From NCBI RefSeq assembly GCF_030269545.1, contig NZ_BSTN01000040.1:1-39305 (forward strand): a DNA stretch of 39,305 bases, read 5' to 3'. This stretch comes from Actinomadura sp. NBRC 104425 (GTDB lineage Bacteria; Actinomycetota; Actinomycetes; Streptosporangiales; Streptosporangiaceae). This document shows positions 15,238-23,754 of this stretch, piece after piece. Positions within the stretch are counted from its first letter, which is position 1. Each line of letters starts with the position of its first letter. Position numbers and translations under genes: made by a program. The notes under the pieces were generated by a model. It had not been told where the DNA came from. It did not search any database and worked only from the letters and a program-made list of their open reading frames with translations.

Positions 15238-15753
15238 TCAGCCGACCAGCCCGTCCGGCTCCAGGCCGGTGAGCAGGCGCGCGACGTCGAGCCCCGTCGT
15301 CAGGTAGTCGACGAACAGCCGGTTGTTGAGCGCCCACGGGGACCGGTGCCGGCGGACGAGGAAGATCGCGTCCTGGGCCGTGTACCCCAGCGTGACCAGC
15401 GCGTGCGCGACGAGCAGCCCCGACCGGTTGTACCCGGAGTGGCACCGCACCAGCACCCGGCGGCCCGAGCGCACCGCCGCCACGGCCAGGTCGGCCAGCA
15501 GGCACACGGCCTCCAGCTGGTCGGCGGTGAGCGGCCCGTCGGGCAGGTCGACGTGGTGGTGCTCGATCCACGCGGGCGGCCCGTGCCCCTCCCGCCGGAA
15601 GAGACTGATCACGACGTCGAACTGGGCGCCCACCACCGCCGCCACGAGCCGCCCGCTCGCATCGCGGTACTTGTGCCCGCCCATCCACAGGCCCGGCACG
15701 ATCTCGTTCCACGGGGCGTCGGCATCGGGTGCCCGCCGGCCCTCGGTCCGCAT
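15238..15753 (-). CDS. Protein-tyrosine/dual-specificity phosphatase family protein (171 aa)
   Basis: The phosphatase loop CHSGYNRSG (C104, R110) matches Cx5R of cysteine-based phosphatases, with VLV before it and HHHVDLPDGP (about 65-74) carrying a candidate general-acid aspartate. The length and arrangement fit a compact dual-specificity phosphatase domain without extra domains. The substrate is unknown. ATG 15753 is chosen over an adjacent GTG at 15756 because GGGAG lies six bases upstream. The next gene to the left is 231 bases away; no operon is evident. Confidence 0.88.
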   Translation of the reverse strand: MRTEGRRAPDADAPWNEIVPGLWMGGHKYRDASGRLVAAVVGAQFDVVISLFRREGHGPPAWIEHHHVDLPDGPLTADQLEAVCLLADLAVAAVRSGRRVLVRCHSGYNRSGLLVAHALVTLGYTAQDAIFLVRRHRSPWALNNRLFVDYLTTGLDVARLLTGLEPDGLVG

Positions 15754-15824
15754 CACGCACTCCCAGTCGACTCACCGGACATCCGTGGTACGGACGCCGA
15801 GCCACATTCAGTTCGATCTTCCCC

Positions 15825-16313
15825 CTAGTCTGCCCCGTGGAAACGGCGGTGCAGCGCGCGCACCTGTTCGTCCAGACCGGGCACCGGCCCCTCCACGACC
15901 ACGTCCGGCGCCACCTCGTTCACCGGCAGCGTCCGCACCGGGGGCCGCGGCACGCCCAGCTCGTCCAGCCAGGACGCCAGCTGCCGCGACGACGCCACGT
16001 ACACGATGCGCCCCAGCCCCACCCAGGCGTGCGCGGCCGCGCACATCGGACAGTGCTCGCCGGACGTGTAGACGGTGGCCTTCGCGCGCTCCTCCGGGGT
16101 CATGTTGGCGGCCGCCCACCGGGCCAGCGCGAACTCCGGATGCTGGGTCCGATCACCCCCGGCTACACGGTTGCGGTCCTCGCCCCGAACGGTGCCCTCA
16201 CCGTCGACCAGCACCGACCCGAACGGCTCGTCCCCCGCCTCCAGCGCCTCGGTCGCCAGTTCGACACAACGGCGCAGGTAGGGCAGCTCCCTCGTGTCCA
16301 CCATGGCGCGCAT
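15825..16313 (-). CDS. Nucleoside deaminase-fold protein (162 aa)
   Basis: The cytidine/deoxycytidylate deaminase zinc motifs are complete: HPEFALARWA (H58, E60) and TSGEHCPMCAAA (C88, C91). The EPFGSVLVDGEG and EDRNRVA strands before the motif match the guanine deaminase/TadA-like nucleoside deaminase group. Substrates in this group vary (guanine, adenosine in tRNA, cytosine), and the sequence alone does not decide; the C-terminal extension (VYVASSRQLASWLDELGVPRPPVRT) is not that of classic TadA. An in-frame TTG start (16352) is possible, but ATG 16313 with GGGG upstream is preferred. It is on the same strand as the phosphatase gene, 71 bases away. Confidence 0.87.
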   Translation of the reverse strand: MRAMVDTRELPYLRRCVELATEALEAGDEPFGSVLVDGEGTVRGEDRNRVAGGDRTQHPEFALARWAAANMTPEERAKATVYTSGEHCPMCAAAHAWVGLGRIVYVASSRQLASWLDELGVPRPPVRTLPVNEVAPDVVVEGPVPGLDEQVRALHRRFHGAD

Positions 16314-16390
16314 AGTAATCCCCAAAGCCGGCAACCAACGCGACACAGGCAAACCACCGGTGACCGCGCCCCCACCACGTAGACGCTAGC

Positions 16391-16410
16391 CCGCGCCGCC
16401 AGGGGCGCGG
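16391..16410 (-). terminator. Terminator-like hairpin after the TetR gene
   Basis: CCGCGCC (16391-16397), six-base loop, GGCGCGG (16404-16410). It is immediately past the TAA of the leftward TetR gene (16412-16414). There is no strong T-tract. Confidence 0.5.
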
Positions 16411-16411
16411 C

Positions 16412-17047
16412 TTACTTCCGCGCGACGTAGGCGCCGGCGCGGGCTGCTGCCAGGGCGGCCTCGGCGGCGCGGTCGGCGGTGGCCTCGTCCAGCGGGTCGC
16501 CGCTGGCCAGTAGGCGGTAGTAGAGGGGGGCGGACACGGCGCGGATCACCTCGCGGGCATCCGTGCCCTCGGGCAGCTCTCCCCGTGCGACGGCCTCCTC
16601 CACGCACGGCGCCCACTCGGTGATGCGCACGTCGTAGAAGCGGTGCAGGGCCTCGGCCGTGCGGGCGTCGCAGACGGCAGCCGCGATCACGGCCTTGAAC
16701 AGCGCGCCCTGGCGCGGGTCGGTCAGGGTCCGCTGGACGAGCCGGGCGTTGGCCCGGAGGTCCTCGGCGACCGATCCGGTCCGGGTGCGCGGCAGCGACT
16801 GCTCGGCCATGTCCGTCAGCAGGTCGGCCACCAGCCCGGCCACCGACCCCCAGCGGCGGTACACGGTGGTCTTGCCCACGCCCGCCCGCCGCGCGATCTC
16901 GGCCAGGTCGAGACAGTCGAAGCCCTGCTCGACCAGGGCGTCCCCGGCAGCCCGCAGCACGGCGGCGCGCACCCGCGCCGTCCGGCCGCCCGGCCGGACC
17001 GTCCCCGGCCGCCCCTCATCCGCATCCAAATGGGCCTCCAGTTCCAT
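16412..17047 (-). CDS. TetR-family transcriptional repressor (211 aa)
   Basis: The N-terminal helix-turn-helix is clear: RAAVLRAAGDALVEQGF, then LAEIARRAGVGKTTVYRRWGS (about 50-70). The C-terminal ligand-binding domain has LVQRTLTDPRQGALFKAVIAAAV, DVRITEWAPCVEEAVARGELP and DAREVIRAVSAPLYYRLL, as in the TetR_C_11 type. The gene is divergent from an aldo/keto reductase with only 67 bases between the starts (17047 and 17115), so it probably represses itself and that gene. An imperfect inverted repeat between them (17078-17099) is a candidate operator. The ligand is unknown. Confidence 0.93.
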   Translation of the reverse strand: MELEAHLDADEGRPGTVRPGGRTARVRAAVLRAAGDALVEQGFDCLDLAEIARRAGVGKTTVYRRWGSVAGLVADLLTDMAEQSLPRTRTGSVAEDLRANARLVQRTLTDPRQGALFKAVIAAAVCDARTAEALHRFYDVRITEWAPCVEEAVARGELPEGTDAREVIRAVSAPLYYRLLASGDPLDEATADRAAEAALAAARAGAYVARK

Positions 17048-17077
17048 TAATACTCACCAACATGCTACCGTCGGCAC

Positions 17078-17099
17078 TAACGGAACTCCCGTCCCATTA
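17078..17099. promoter_or_regulatory. Candidate TetR operator
   Basis: The 22-base imperfect palindrome TAACGGAACTC/CCGTCCCATTA matches its own reverse complement at 7 of 11 positions per half. It lies between the divergent TetR and reductase genes and ends 16 bases before the reductase start. Confidence 0.45.
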
Positions 17100-17114
17100 A
17101 CCAGGAGGTTGACC

Positions 17115-18152
17115 ATGGAGTACCGGCGATTGGGCGCATCCGGCCTCAAGGTCCCCGTGCTGAGCTTCGGCGCCGGGACGTTCGGCGGCCGAGGCGAACT
17201 GTTCGGCGCGTGGGGCGACACCGACGCGCGGGAGGCGCGCCGCCTGGTGGACATCTGCCTGGACGCCGGCGTCACGATGTTCGACACCGCCGACGTCTAC
17301 TCGGCGGGCGCGTCCGAAGAGGTGCTCGGCGCGGCGATCAAGGGCCGCCGCGACCGGGTGCTGATCTCCACCAAGGCCGGCCTCCCGATGGGCGACGGCC
17401 CCGGCGACGCCGGCACGTCCCGCGCCCGCCTGATCAAGGCCGCCGAGGACGCCCTGCGCCGCCTCGGCACCGATTACATCGACCTGTTCCAGCTGCACGC
17501 CTTCGACGCCGGAACGCCCGTCGAGGAGGTCCTGGCCACACTCGACGACCTGGTCCGGGCCGGAAAGATCCGCTACGTGGGCGTGTCGAACTTCTCCGGC
17601 TGGCAGCTGATGAAGTCGCTGGCCGTCGCCGACCGCGACCGCCGCCCCCGCTACGTCGCCCACCAGGTCTACTACTCGCTCGTCGGCCGCGACTACGAGT
17701 GGGACCTCATGCCCCTCGGCCTCGACCAGGGCGTCGGCGCCCTCGTCTGGAGCCCGCTCGGCTGGGGACGCCTCACCGGCAAGATCCGCCGCGGCCGGCC
17801 GCTGCCGGCGCAGAGCCGGCTGCACCGCACCGCCGACTACGGCCCTCCGGTCGACGACGAGCTGCTGTACACCGTGGTCGACGCCCTCGACGAGATCGCC
17901 ACGGAGACCGGCAAGCCCATTCCGCAGATCGCCATCAACTGGCTGCTGCAGCGCCCCACCGTCTCGTCGGTCATCATCGGCGCCCGCAACGAGCAGCAGC
18001 TCCGCGACAACCTGGGCGCCGTCGGCTGGTCCCTCACCCCCGAGCAGATCGCCAAGCTGGACGCCGCCTCCGCCACCACCGCCCCCTACCCCCAGTTCCC
18101 CTACCACCGCCAGGAAGGCTTCGCGCGCCTCAACCCCCCGCTGCCGCGGTGA
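17115..18152 (+). CDS. Aldo/keto reductase (345 aa)
   Basis: The catalytic tetrad is complete: D57 and Y62 in FDTADVYSAGASE, K87 in ISTKAG, and H128 in FQLHAFD. The NADP-binding C-terminal region has PLGWGRLTGKIRRG and VIIGARNEQQLRDNLGAVGW, as in the Tas/YhdN-type AKR families. The start follows CAGGAGGTTGACC, a strong ribosome site. These enzymes reduce aldehydes, ketones or sugars using NADPH; the substrate cannot be inferred. Control by the divergent TetR gene is likely. A strong hairpin follows at 18170-18199. Confidence 0.94.
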   Translation: MEYRRLGASGLKVPVLSFGAGTFGGRGELFGAWGDTDAREARRLVDICLDAGVTMFDTADVYSAGASEEVLGAAIKGRRDRVLISTKAGLPMGDGPGDAGTSRARLIKAAEDALRRLGTDYIDLFQLHAFDAGTPVEEVLATLDDLVRAGKIRYVGVSNFSGWQLMKSLAVADRDRRPRYVAHQVYYSLVGRDYEWDLMPLGLDQGVGALVWSPLGWGRLTGKIRRGRPLPAQSRLHRTADYGPPVDDELLYTVVDALDEIATETGKPIPQIAINWLLQRPTVSSVIIGARNEQQLRDNLGAVGWSLTPEQIAKLDAASATTAPYPQFPYHRQEGFARLNPPLPR

Positions 18153-18169
18153 CCCGTTCGGGGACGGCG

Positions 18170-18199
18170 CCCTCGCCGTGGGCGCTCTCACGGCGAGGG
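18170..18199. terminator. Perfect 11-bp hairpin after the reductase gene
   Basis: CCCTCGCCGTG (18170-18180), eight-base loop, CACGGCGAGGG (18189-18199). It lies 18 bases after the reductase stop and before a convergent gene remnant, so it can end transcription from either side. Confidence 0.75.
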
Positions 18200-18218
18200 G
18201 CGGGGCTTGCCGTGCCGG

Positions 18219-18391
18219 TCAGCCCAGCTTTCCGGGCTGGTAGTCGCCGGCGGGCAGCCGGGTGATGACGTTCATGCGATTCCAGGTGATGATGACAGCG
18301 ATGAGTGACACCAGGGCTGCCAGCTGCTCCTCGTCGTAGTGCTCGGCGGCGTTCGCCCAGGCCTCGTCGGTGACACCGGTGCCGTCGGCTA
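18219..18391 (-). pseudogene. C-terminal remnant of a carboxymuconolactone decarboxylase/AhpD-type gene
   Basis: On the minus strand the frame ending at TGA 18219-18221 encodes DGTGVTDEAWANAAEHY, then DEEQLAALVSLIAVIITWNRMNVI and TRLPAGDYQPGKLG, the C-terminal portion of an AhpD/CMD-family protein (EEQLAALV..IA.I..WNR.NV pattern). The catalytic CxxC region would lie further upstream, but beyond about 18391 the frame loses similarity and no start codon with a ribosome site appears. The rest was probably deleted, with the adjacent LuxR-family gene now starting its 3' end 70 bases away. Confidence 0.7.
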
Positions 18392-18461
18392 CATCCGCTT
18401 TGACGGGGCGGCCCGGCGGAATGTGACGGCCGGCGTCGAAGCGGCGGCCGGGGACGCGCGC

Positions 18462-21251
18462 CTACCCGGGGCGGTGGACGGTCGTGCCCGCGGGGTCGGC
18501 GGGCAGGTGCGGTTTCAGGTCCCGCAGCTGACGGCGGGAGGTCAGGCCGAGCTTGCGGAAGATGTTGCGCAGATGCGCGTCCACGGTGCGGGGGCTGAGG
18601 AACAGCTGCTTCGCGGCCTCCTTCGACGTGGCGCCATCCGCGACGAGCAGGGCGATCCGGACCTCCTGGGGGGTGAGCCGCTCCATCGGCGTCGTGCCCC
18701 GCTTGGGCGGGCGCTCGCCGCAGGCGGCCAGTTCGCGGGCGGCCCGGGCCGCGAACCCGGTGGCGCCGATCGAGACCAGGGTCTCGTGGGCGCGGCGGAG
18801 CTGGGTCCGCGCGTCGCCGCGCCGGGCCTCGCGGCGCAGCCACTCCCCGTAGAGCAGCCGCGTCCGGGCCAGTTCCGGCACGGCGCGGGTGCGTTTCAGC
18901 CGGCGGATCGCCTCCTGGTAGAGCTCCTCGGCGCCGGGGCCGGCGGTCAGCAGGGCGCGCGACCGCAGCCCGATGCCGGCGGCCCAGTCGGTGCCGCACG
19001 TGCGCGTCCGTTCGGCGAGCCGCTCCATGACGGGTTCGGCCAGTTCGGGACGGCCGCTGCGGACGGCGGCCTCCACCACCTCGGACGGGACGAACGCGTG
19101 GAACCCCGGGTCGTCGTGCGCGGCGGCCCGGCGAGCGGCCCGCAGCGCGGTGTCGTACCGGCCGGCGCCGTTGTGCAGGACGGCCGTCGCATGGTCGATC
19201 GCCGACAGCAGCCGTCCGCAGCCGCGGTCGTGCGCGATCCGGGTGCCCGCCTCGACCAGCCGGCCGAGCCGCGAGCCGTCGCCGCGCCACGCCGTGAGGA
19301 CCAGGTCGGCCCACAGCGGGCCGGTGGCGTCCCACGGCCCGGACGCCACGTGCACCTCGGCGACCAGCTCCGCCGCGTCGTCGAACCGTCCCGCGTGGAT
19401 GCGGGCGAGCGCGAGCTGCCACAGCGCGAGCGACAGCAGGGGGCGGGCCCCCGTCCGCCGGGCGGTGTCGAGCTGCCGCTCGGCGAGGACGCGCCATGCC
19501 TCCTCGTCCCACAGGTCGGTGGCGGCGACGCAGGCGAGCCAGGCCGAGCGGTCGTCCGGCTCCGGGCTGTCGGGCATGGCGAGGAAGGCGTCCACCGCCG
19601 CCCGCAACCGTCCCGCGGCGGCGGCGGCGCCCTCGGTCACCTGCGTGGCGAGGGCCTCCAGCAGCAGGTCGGGCGGGCATTGCCCGGTCCCGTGGCCCAT
19701 GGCGGCCCGCGCGACCTGCGGCAGCGGACGCTCGCCGAGACGGCCGGCCGCCAGGGCGGCGGCGAGCGCGTCCAGCCCGCCTTCCCGGGCGGACGCGCGG
19801 TCGTGCTCCGCGACCTCGCGGGCGGCGTCGAGCAGCGGCGCGACGGCGTCGCCGCACCGTCCGCGGTGCGGTCCGATCCGGGCCGACAGCAGCCCGGCGA
19901 GCACGCTCTCCCGCGCGTCCAGCGGGCCCGCCATGGCGGTGGCGAGCAGGGCGGACGCCGCCTCGACCGCGCCCGCGCGGCTTTCGATCCGGGCGGCCGC
20001 CAGGGCGCGCGAGGCGCGCCGCGCGGGGTCGGGCGTCAGTGCGCAGGCCCGCGTAAGGAACGCGCCCGCGGCCGCGAGGCCGCCCCGGGCGCGCGCTCGC
20101 GGCACGGCCTCTTCCAGCGCGGCGGCCACGGATTCGTCCGGGACGAGCACCGACTGCGCGTGGTGCCAGGCACGGCGCTCGGGGTCGGTTGCGGGGTCGG
20201 TCGCCTCGGCGAGCGCGCGATGGACGGCGCGGCGGTCGTCGGGGGACGCCGCCCAGTAGACCGACGACCGCAGCCGCGGATGGTCGAAGCGGACGGGGGC
20301 GTCGAGGCACAGCAGGCCCGCCGTCTCCGCGGGTGCCGCGGCGTCGGGCCCGATGCCGAGCCGGTGCGCGGCGTCCCACAGCAGCGCGGGCTCGCCGAGC
20401 GGTTCGGCGGCGGCGATCAGCAGCAGCAGCCGCGTGTCGGACGGCAGCGCGGCCAGCCGGTGCAGGTCGCCGGGGTCGTCGGAGTCGGCGAGGCCGTCCG
20501 GCGGTGCGGCGGGCGGCCCGTACCCGCCGGCCGCCTCCGCCCCCGCCACCTGGCGTTGCAATTCCAGGATCGTCCGGGGATTGCCGCGCGCCTCGGCGAT
20601 GAGCCGTTCGCGGACGCGCTCGTCCAGGGGGCCCGGGCTGCGGGAGGTGAACAGCGTCAGCGCCTCGTCGTGGCACAGGCCGGTGAGCCGGTGCGCGGGC
20701 AGGCCCGCGAAGTGCCGCAGCCCCGCCCCGTCGCGCCCGGCGACCAGGAAGGCGACCGGCGCGGCCTCGGCACGGCGCGCCGCGAAGGCCAGGATGCGCG
20801 CGGACGCCGGGTCCAGGGCGTGCGCGTCGTCGATGAGGCAGACGATCGGGTGTTCGCGCGCGGCGGCCGCCAGCAGCCCGCGGACGGCGTGTCCGAGCCG
20901 GGACGGTCCGGGCTGCGGGCCGTCGCGCAGCGCGAAGACCACGTCCAGGGCGGCCCGCTGCGGGTCCGGCAGCGCCTCCGCCCGGCCGAGGACCGGTTCG
21001 CACAGCTCGTGCAGCGCGCCGAACGGGAGCCCGGCCGCGTCCGCCCCGCAGGTGCGCAGCCGCCGCAGGCCCGGCAGCGCCTCAACGGACCGTTCCAACA
21101 AGGTCGTCTTCCCGATGCCGGCCTCGCCGTGGACGACGACCGCGCCGCCGCGCCCGGCCAGCGTGTCGCGCAGCAGGCGTTCGACCGCCATGAGCTCGCG
21201 CTTGCGGGAGAGGAATCCGTTCCCGCTGCAGGGCGGGAGTCCAGCGACCAT
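18462..21251 (-). CDS. LuxR-family (LAL type) ATP-binding transcriptional regulator (929 aa)
   Basis: The N-terminal ATPase has Walker A GEAGIGKTT (42-50) and Walker B CLIDDAHALD; the middle is a long helical, TPR-like region; and the C-terminus has a LuxR helix-turn-helix (ERLTPQEVRIALLVADGATSKEAAKQLFLSPRTVDAHLRNIFRKLGL, in two or three helices). This is the LAL/MalT architecture of about 900 residues, which activates promoters in response to a ligand. ATG 21251 has GGAG seven bases upstream; an in-frame start 102 bases earlier would add a low-complexity stretch and is less likely. It is divergent from the ESX locus across 397 bases, so it may regulate it or itself, but no direct evidence shows this. 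Confidence 0.9.
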   Translation of the reverse strand: MVAGLPPCSGNGFLSRKRELMAVERLLRDTLAGRGGAVVVHGEAGIGKTTLLERSVEALPGLRRLRTCGADAAGLPFGALHELCEPVLGRAEALPDPQRAALDVVFALRDGPQPGPSRLGHAVRGLLAAAAREHPIVCLIDDAHALDPASARILAFAARRAEAAPVAFLVAGRDGAGLRHFAGLPAHRLTGLCHDEALTLFTSRSPGPLDERVRERLIAEARGNPRTILELQRQVAGAEAAGGYGPPAAPPDGLADSDDPGDLHRLAALPSDTRLLLLIAAAEPLGEPALLWDAAHRLGIGPDAAAPAETAGLLCLDAPVRFDHPRLRSSVYWAASPDDRRAVHRALAEATDPATDPERRAWHHAQSVLVPDESVAAALEEAVPRARARGGLAAAGAFLTRACALTPDPARRASRALAAARIESRAGAVEAASALLATAMAGPLDARESVLAGLLSARIGPHRGRCGDAVAPLLDAAREVAEHDRASAREGGLDALAAALAAGRLGERPLPQVARAAMGHGTGQCPPDLLLEALATQVTEGAAAAAGRLRAAVDAFLAMPDSPEPDDRSAWLACVAATDLWDEEAWRVLAERQLDTARRTGARPLLSLALWQLALARIHAGRFDDAAELVAEVHVASGPWDATGPLWADLVLTAWRGDGSRLGRLVEAGTRIAHDRGCGRLLSAIDHATAVLHNGAGRYDTALRAARRAAAHDDPGFHAFVPSEVVEAAVRSGRPELAEPVMERLAERTRTCGTDWAAGIGLRSRALLTAGPGAEELYQEAIRRLKRTRAVPELARTRLLYGEWLRREARRGDARTQLRRAHETLVSIGATGFAARAARELAACGERPPKRGTTPMERLTPQEVRIALLVADGATSKEAAKQLFLSPRTVDAHLRNIFRKLGLTSRRQLRDLKPHLPADPAGTTVHRPG

Positions 21252-21334
21252 GTGCGATCTCCAGACGACCTGTTCAGGCTTGTGGCCGGGGACGGGGGAT
21301 CGGGCGCGGCCTCGCGACCGGTCAGGTGTTAGCC

Positions 21335-21354
21335 GATCAATGTAGTTGATCAAC
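21335..21354. promoter_or_regulatory. Overlapping palindromes in the LuxR/ESX intergenic region
   Basis: GATCAA (21335-21340), five bases, TTGATC (21346-21351), overlapping the perfect palindrome GTTGATCAAC (21345-21354). They lie about 85-100 bases before the LuxR-family start. A second small hairpin GGCGA-TTT-TCGCC is at 21453-21465. The 397-base region 21252-21648 otherwise shows no gene. Confidence 0.4.
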
Positions 21355-21648
21355 GGGCCTGGACAGCGTCGGCAACCTGACTGACGGTTCCTGTTTCGGT
21401 CAGATGAACAGTGGGTTAATCGTGCAAAACGTCCAAGATGATCTGGGAATTAGGCGATTTTCGCCGATGCAGCGCGGCGAGTGCGGCGTGGGAGTCTTAC
21501 GCTGCGCGTGTCGCGACCGCCTCCGGCCCCGGCGACCCTTCGCCGGCCGCGGCTGGCGCGTGCCCTCCCCACCGGAACCGTCCGAAGCTGTGCCGCCCAC
21601 CCCCGGCCGGCGGCTACCGACCGGGGCCGACCCCGGGAAAGGCAACCG

Positions 21649-22017
21649 ATGGCGAACGAACCGTCCGTGACCGTAGGCGGCGTGACCTACAAGGTCACGC
21701 CCGAGTACCTGGCCAATGCCGCGACGGACACGCAGAACGCCGCGACGCAGATCTCCCAGGAACTCGCGCAGATCAAGACGTATGTGGTCAGCCTCGAGGA
21801 GGTCTGGGGCGGTATCGCGCACGACCGTTTCGTCGCGCTGATGGCCGAGTACGACATCCTCGCCCAGATGCTGAACACCGCGCTGACCGGGATCGCGAGC
21901 GGCCTGCGCGGCAACTACATCAACTACAAGGAATCCGAGCAGCAGAACGTCACCAACCTCGCCAACATCGAGGCGGGCATGCCGGGCGGGCCCGGCGCCG
22001 TCGCGAACCTGACCTGA
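21649..22017 (+). CDS. WXG100-family ESX protein 1 (122 aa)
   Basis: ATG 21649 has GGGAAAGG upstream. The product is a helix-turn-helix hairpin with EEVWGGIAHDRF (WxG at the turn, about residue 52) and a second helix (ALMAEYDILAQMLNTALTGIASGL). The C-terminal stretch has NYINYKESEQQN, containing the Yxxx[D/E] type VII export motif (YKESE). Length (about 100-120 residues) and fold match ESAT-6/CFP-10-like substrates. It is the first gene of the ESX-like locus, 35 bases before a second such protein, a likely partner in a heterodimer. Confidence 0.9.
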   Translation: MANEPSVTVGGVTYKVTPEYLANAATDTQNAATQISQELAQIKTYVVSLEEVWGGIAHDRFVALMAEYDILAQMLNTALTGIASGLRGNYINYKESEQQNVTNLANIEAGMPGGPGAVANLT

Positions 22018-22052
22018 GCACCGAACCGCACCAACCGGAAAGGGGCCATGCC

Positions 22053-22367
22053 ATGGCCGACGTCGACGGCACGCAGATCTACGTCGGTGAGGGCCTCGCC
22101 ACCGCCGGCGGCTGGCTGAACGGCCGCGCGGCCGAGATCGAGGGCCAGCTGGAGACGCTGCTGACCAAGCTGGCGCCGCTGGCGGACGCGTGGACCAAGA
22201 GCCAGGCGGCGACCTACTACCAGGACATGCAGCTGCAGTGGAACATCTCCGCCGAGGGGCTGTTCGGCCCGGACGGCGTGCTCGGCCAGATCGCCCACGC
22301 GATGAACGTCAACTGGGGCAACTACGCCGACGCCGAATGGGCGAACATCCGCAGCTGGAAGCACTGA
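22053..22367 (+). CDS. WXG100-like ESX protein 2 (104 aa)
   Basis: The start MADVDGTQIYVGEGLATAGGWL follows GGAAAGGGG; a second ATG at 22048 is out of frame. The fold is a helical hairpin with ADAWTKSQAATYYQDMQLQW at the turn; W is present but the WxG glycine is replaced by lysine. Near the C-terminus YADAE matches the Yxxx[D/E] export motif. It lies between the first WXG100-family gene and eccD, and probably pairs with the former as a secreted heterodimer. Confidence 0.85.
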   Translation: MADVDGTQIYVGEGLATAGGWLNGRAAEIEGQLETLLTKLAPLADAWTKSQAATYYQDMQLQWNISAEGLFGPDGVLGQIAHAMNVNWGNYADAEWANIRSWKH

Positions 22368-22403
22368 CGCACCGCGCGGACAGGGTGAGCAGGGAGTCTG
22401 ACG

Positions 22404-23750
22404 TTGGCCGATGAGCGGTGCCGGATCACGGTCGTCGGCGAGCGCCGGCAGGTGGACGTCGCCGTGCCCGCGCACGCCCCGATCGCCGAGTACGCGTCCA
22501 TGCTCGCCGACCTGTGCGGCCAGGACGGCTCGGACGCCATGCCCCCCGCCTGGTCGCTGGCGCCCGCCGGCCGGCCGCCCTTGCAGCCCGACGTTACGCT
22601 CGGCTCCGCCGGGGTGGTGGACGGCGAGACGCTGTACCTGCGCGACCTGCTGGAAGGCGAGATCGACGGCCCGGTCGTCTCCGACATCGAAGAGGAGATC
22701 GCCCAGCTGGAGGACGACGGCACGATGTGGAACGCGCGGACCCGCGCGTACACGACCGTCGTCGTCGGCCTGCTCGTCCTCGTCGGCGCGGCCGTCGCCC
22801 TCGGCGCCGCCGGCGGAGCCCCCGGCGCGGTCGCGGCCGGGGTCCCGCTGTTCGCCACCGGCCTGGCCGCGCCGCTGCTCGCCTGGAACGCGGCCGGCAA
22901 GCACTGGCCCGTCCCAGCCGCGGTGCGGACGGCGCTGGCCGCGGCGGCGGCCCCGCTGCTGACCGGCGCGGTGCTGGCCCTGCCGCTGTCCGGCACCGGC
23001 GCCCGGCTGGCCGCGGCCCTGGCCGCCGCGCTGACCGGTGCGCTCGCCGCCTACCTCGCGGCCCCCTCGGCGCCCACGATGGTGCTGCTGCTGGGGTGCG
23101 GGGCGGCCCTGCTGCTGGCCGTGCCGCTGACGGTGGCGGGCGCGGACGCCGCGCAGGCCGCGGCGGTCGTCGCCGTGGTCGTCTTCCATCTCCTGGCCGC
23201 CCTGCCGAGGCTGGCCTCGCAGGTCGCCACGCTGCCGCCGGGCGCCGCCGAGATGGACGACGTCGCCGACACGGTGCGCCGCGTCCAGCGCCTGCTCATC
23301 CTGCTCAACACCGCGTGCTGTCTGACGATCATGGCGTGCCTGGGGGTGCTGAGCCTGTCGGACGACTGGTTCGCGCTCGGGCTGACGCTGTGCCTGGGCG
23401 TCGCGCTGCTGTGCCGGGCGAGCGGCTCGCGGCTGACGGTGGTCGTCGCGTCGCTGCTGCTGAGCGGCCTGGTCGGGCTGGGCGCCCTGGTGCTGCGGGT
23501 GCCGGACCGGCTGCCCGAGCTCGGCCTGCCGGACTGGTCGGGGCCGCTGGTGCTGGTGCTCGTCGGCGTCGTGGTGCTGTGGGCCGGGCTGGTGATGTGC
23601 TTGCGCAGCTCGCTGCAGCAGGTCGACTTCGGGGAGCGGTGGCGCTGGCCGGGGTCGCTTGCCGCCTTCCTCGGCGCGGTCAGCGTGCCGGTCGCCGCGG
23701 GCGTCTTCGGCGTCTTCCAGGCCCTGCTGGACGCCGGCAAGGGGCTGTGA
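22404..23750 (+). CDS. eccD: EccD, type VII secretion integral membrane protein (448 aa)
   Basis: The N-terminal 85 residues have the ubiquitin-like YukD fold (CRITVVGERRQVDVAVPAHAPIAEYASMLADLC, continuing to DGETLYLRDLL). The rest has about 11 membrane helices from residue 115 (YTTVVVGLLVLVGAAVALG) to 430 (LAAFLGAVSVPVAAGVFGVF), matching EccD of ESX systems, which forms the membrane channel region with EccB, EccC and EccE. TTG 22404 is the start, with AGGGAG upstream; it follows the WXG100 pair by 36 bases. Four bases separate its stop from the next start. eccB, eccE and mycP are not in the window. Confidence 0.92.
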   Translation: MADERCRITVVGERRQVDVAVPAHAPIAEYASMLADLCGQDGSDAMPPAWSLAPAGRPPLQPDVTLGSAGVVDGETLYLRDLLEGEIDGPVVSDIEEEIAQLEDDGTMWNARTRAYTTVVVGLLVLVGAAVALGAAGGAPGAVAAGVPLFATGLAAPLLAWNAAGKHWPVPAAVRTALAAAAAPLLTGAVLALPLSGTGARLAAALAAALTGALAAYLAAPSAPTMVLLLGCGAALLLAVPLTVAGADAAQAAAVVAVVVFHLLAALPRLASQVATLPPGAAEMDDVADTVRRVQRLLILLNTACCLTIMACLGVLSLSDDWFALGLTLCLGVALLCRASGSRLTVVVASLLLSGLVGLGALVLRVPDRLPELGLPDWSGPLVLVLVGVVVLWAGLVMCLRSSLQQVDFGERWRWPGSLAAFLGAVSVPVAAGVFGVFQALLDAGKGL

Positions 23751-23754
23751 CGCG

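Noticed and set aside
18339..21332. 997-residue plus-strand frame opposite the LuxR-family gene
   Set aside because: The minus strand carries Walker and LuxR motifs; the plus product has low-complexity Gly/Arg/Gln composition.
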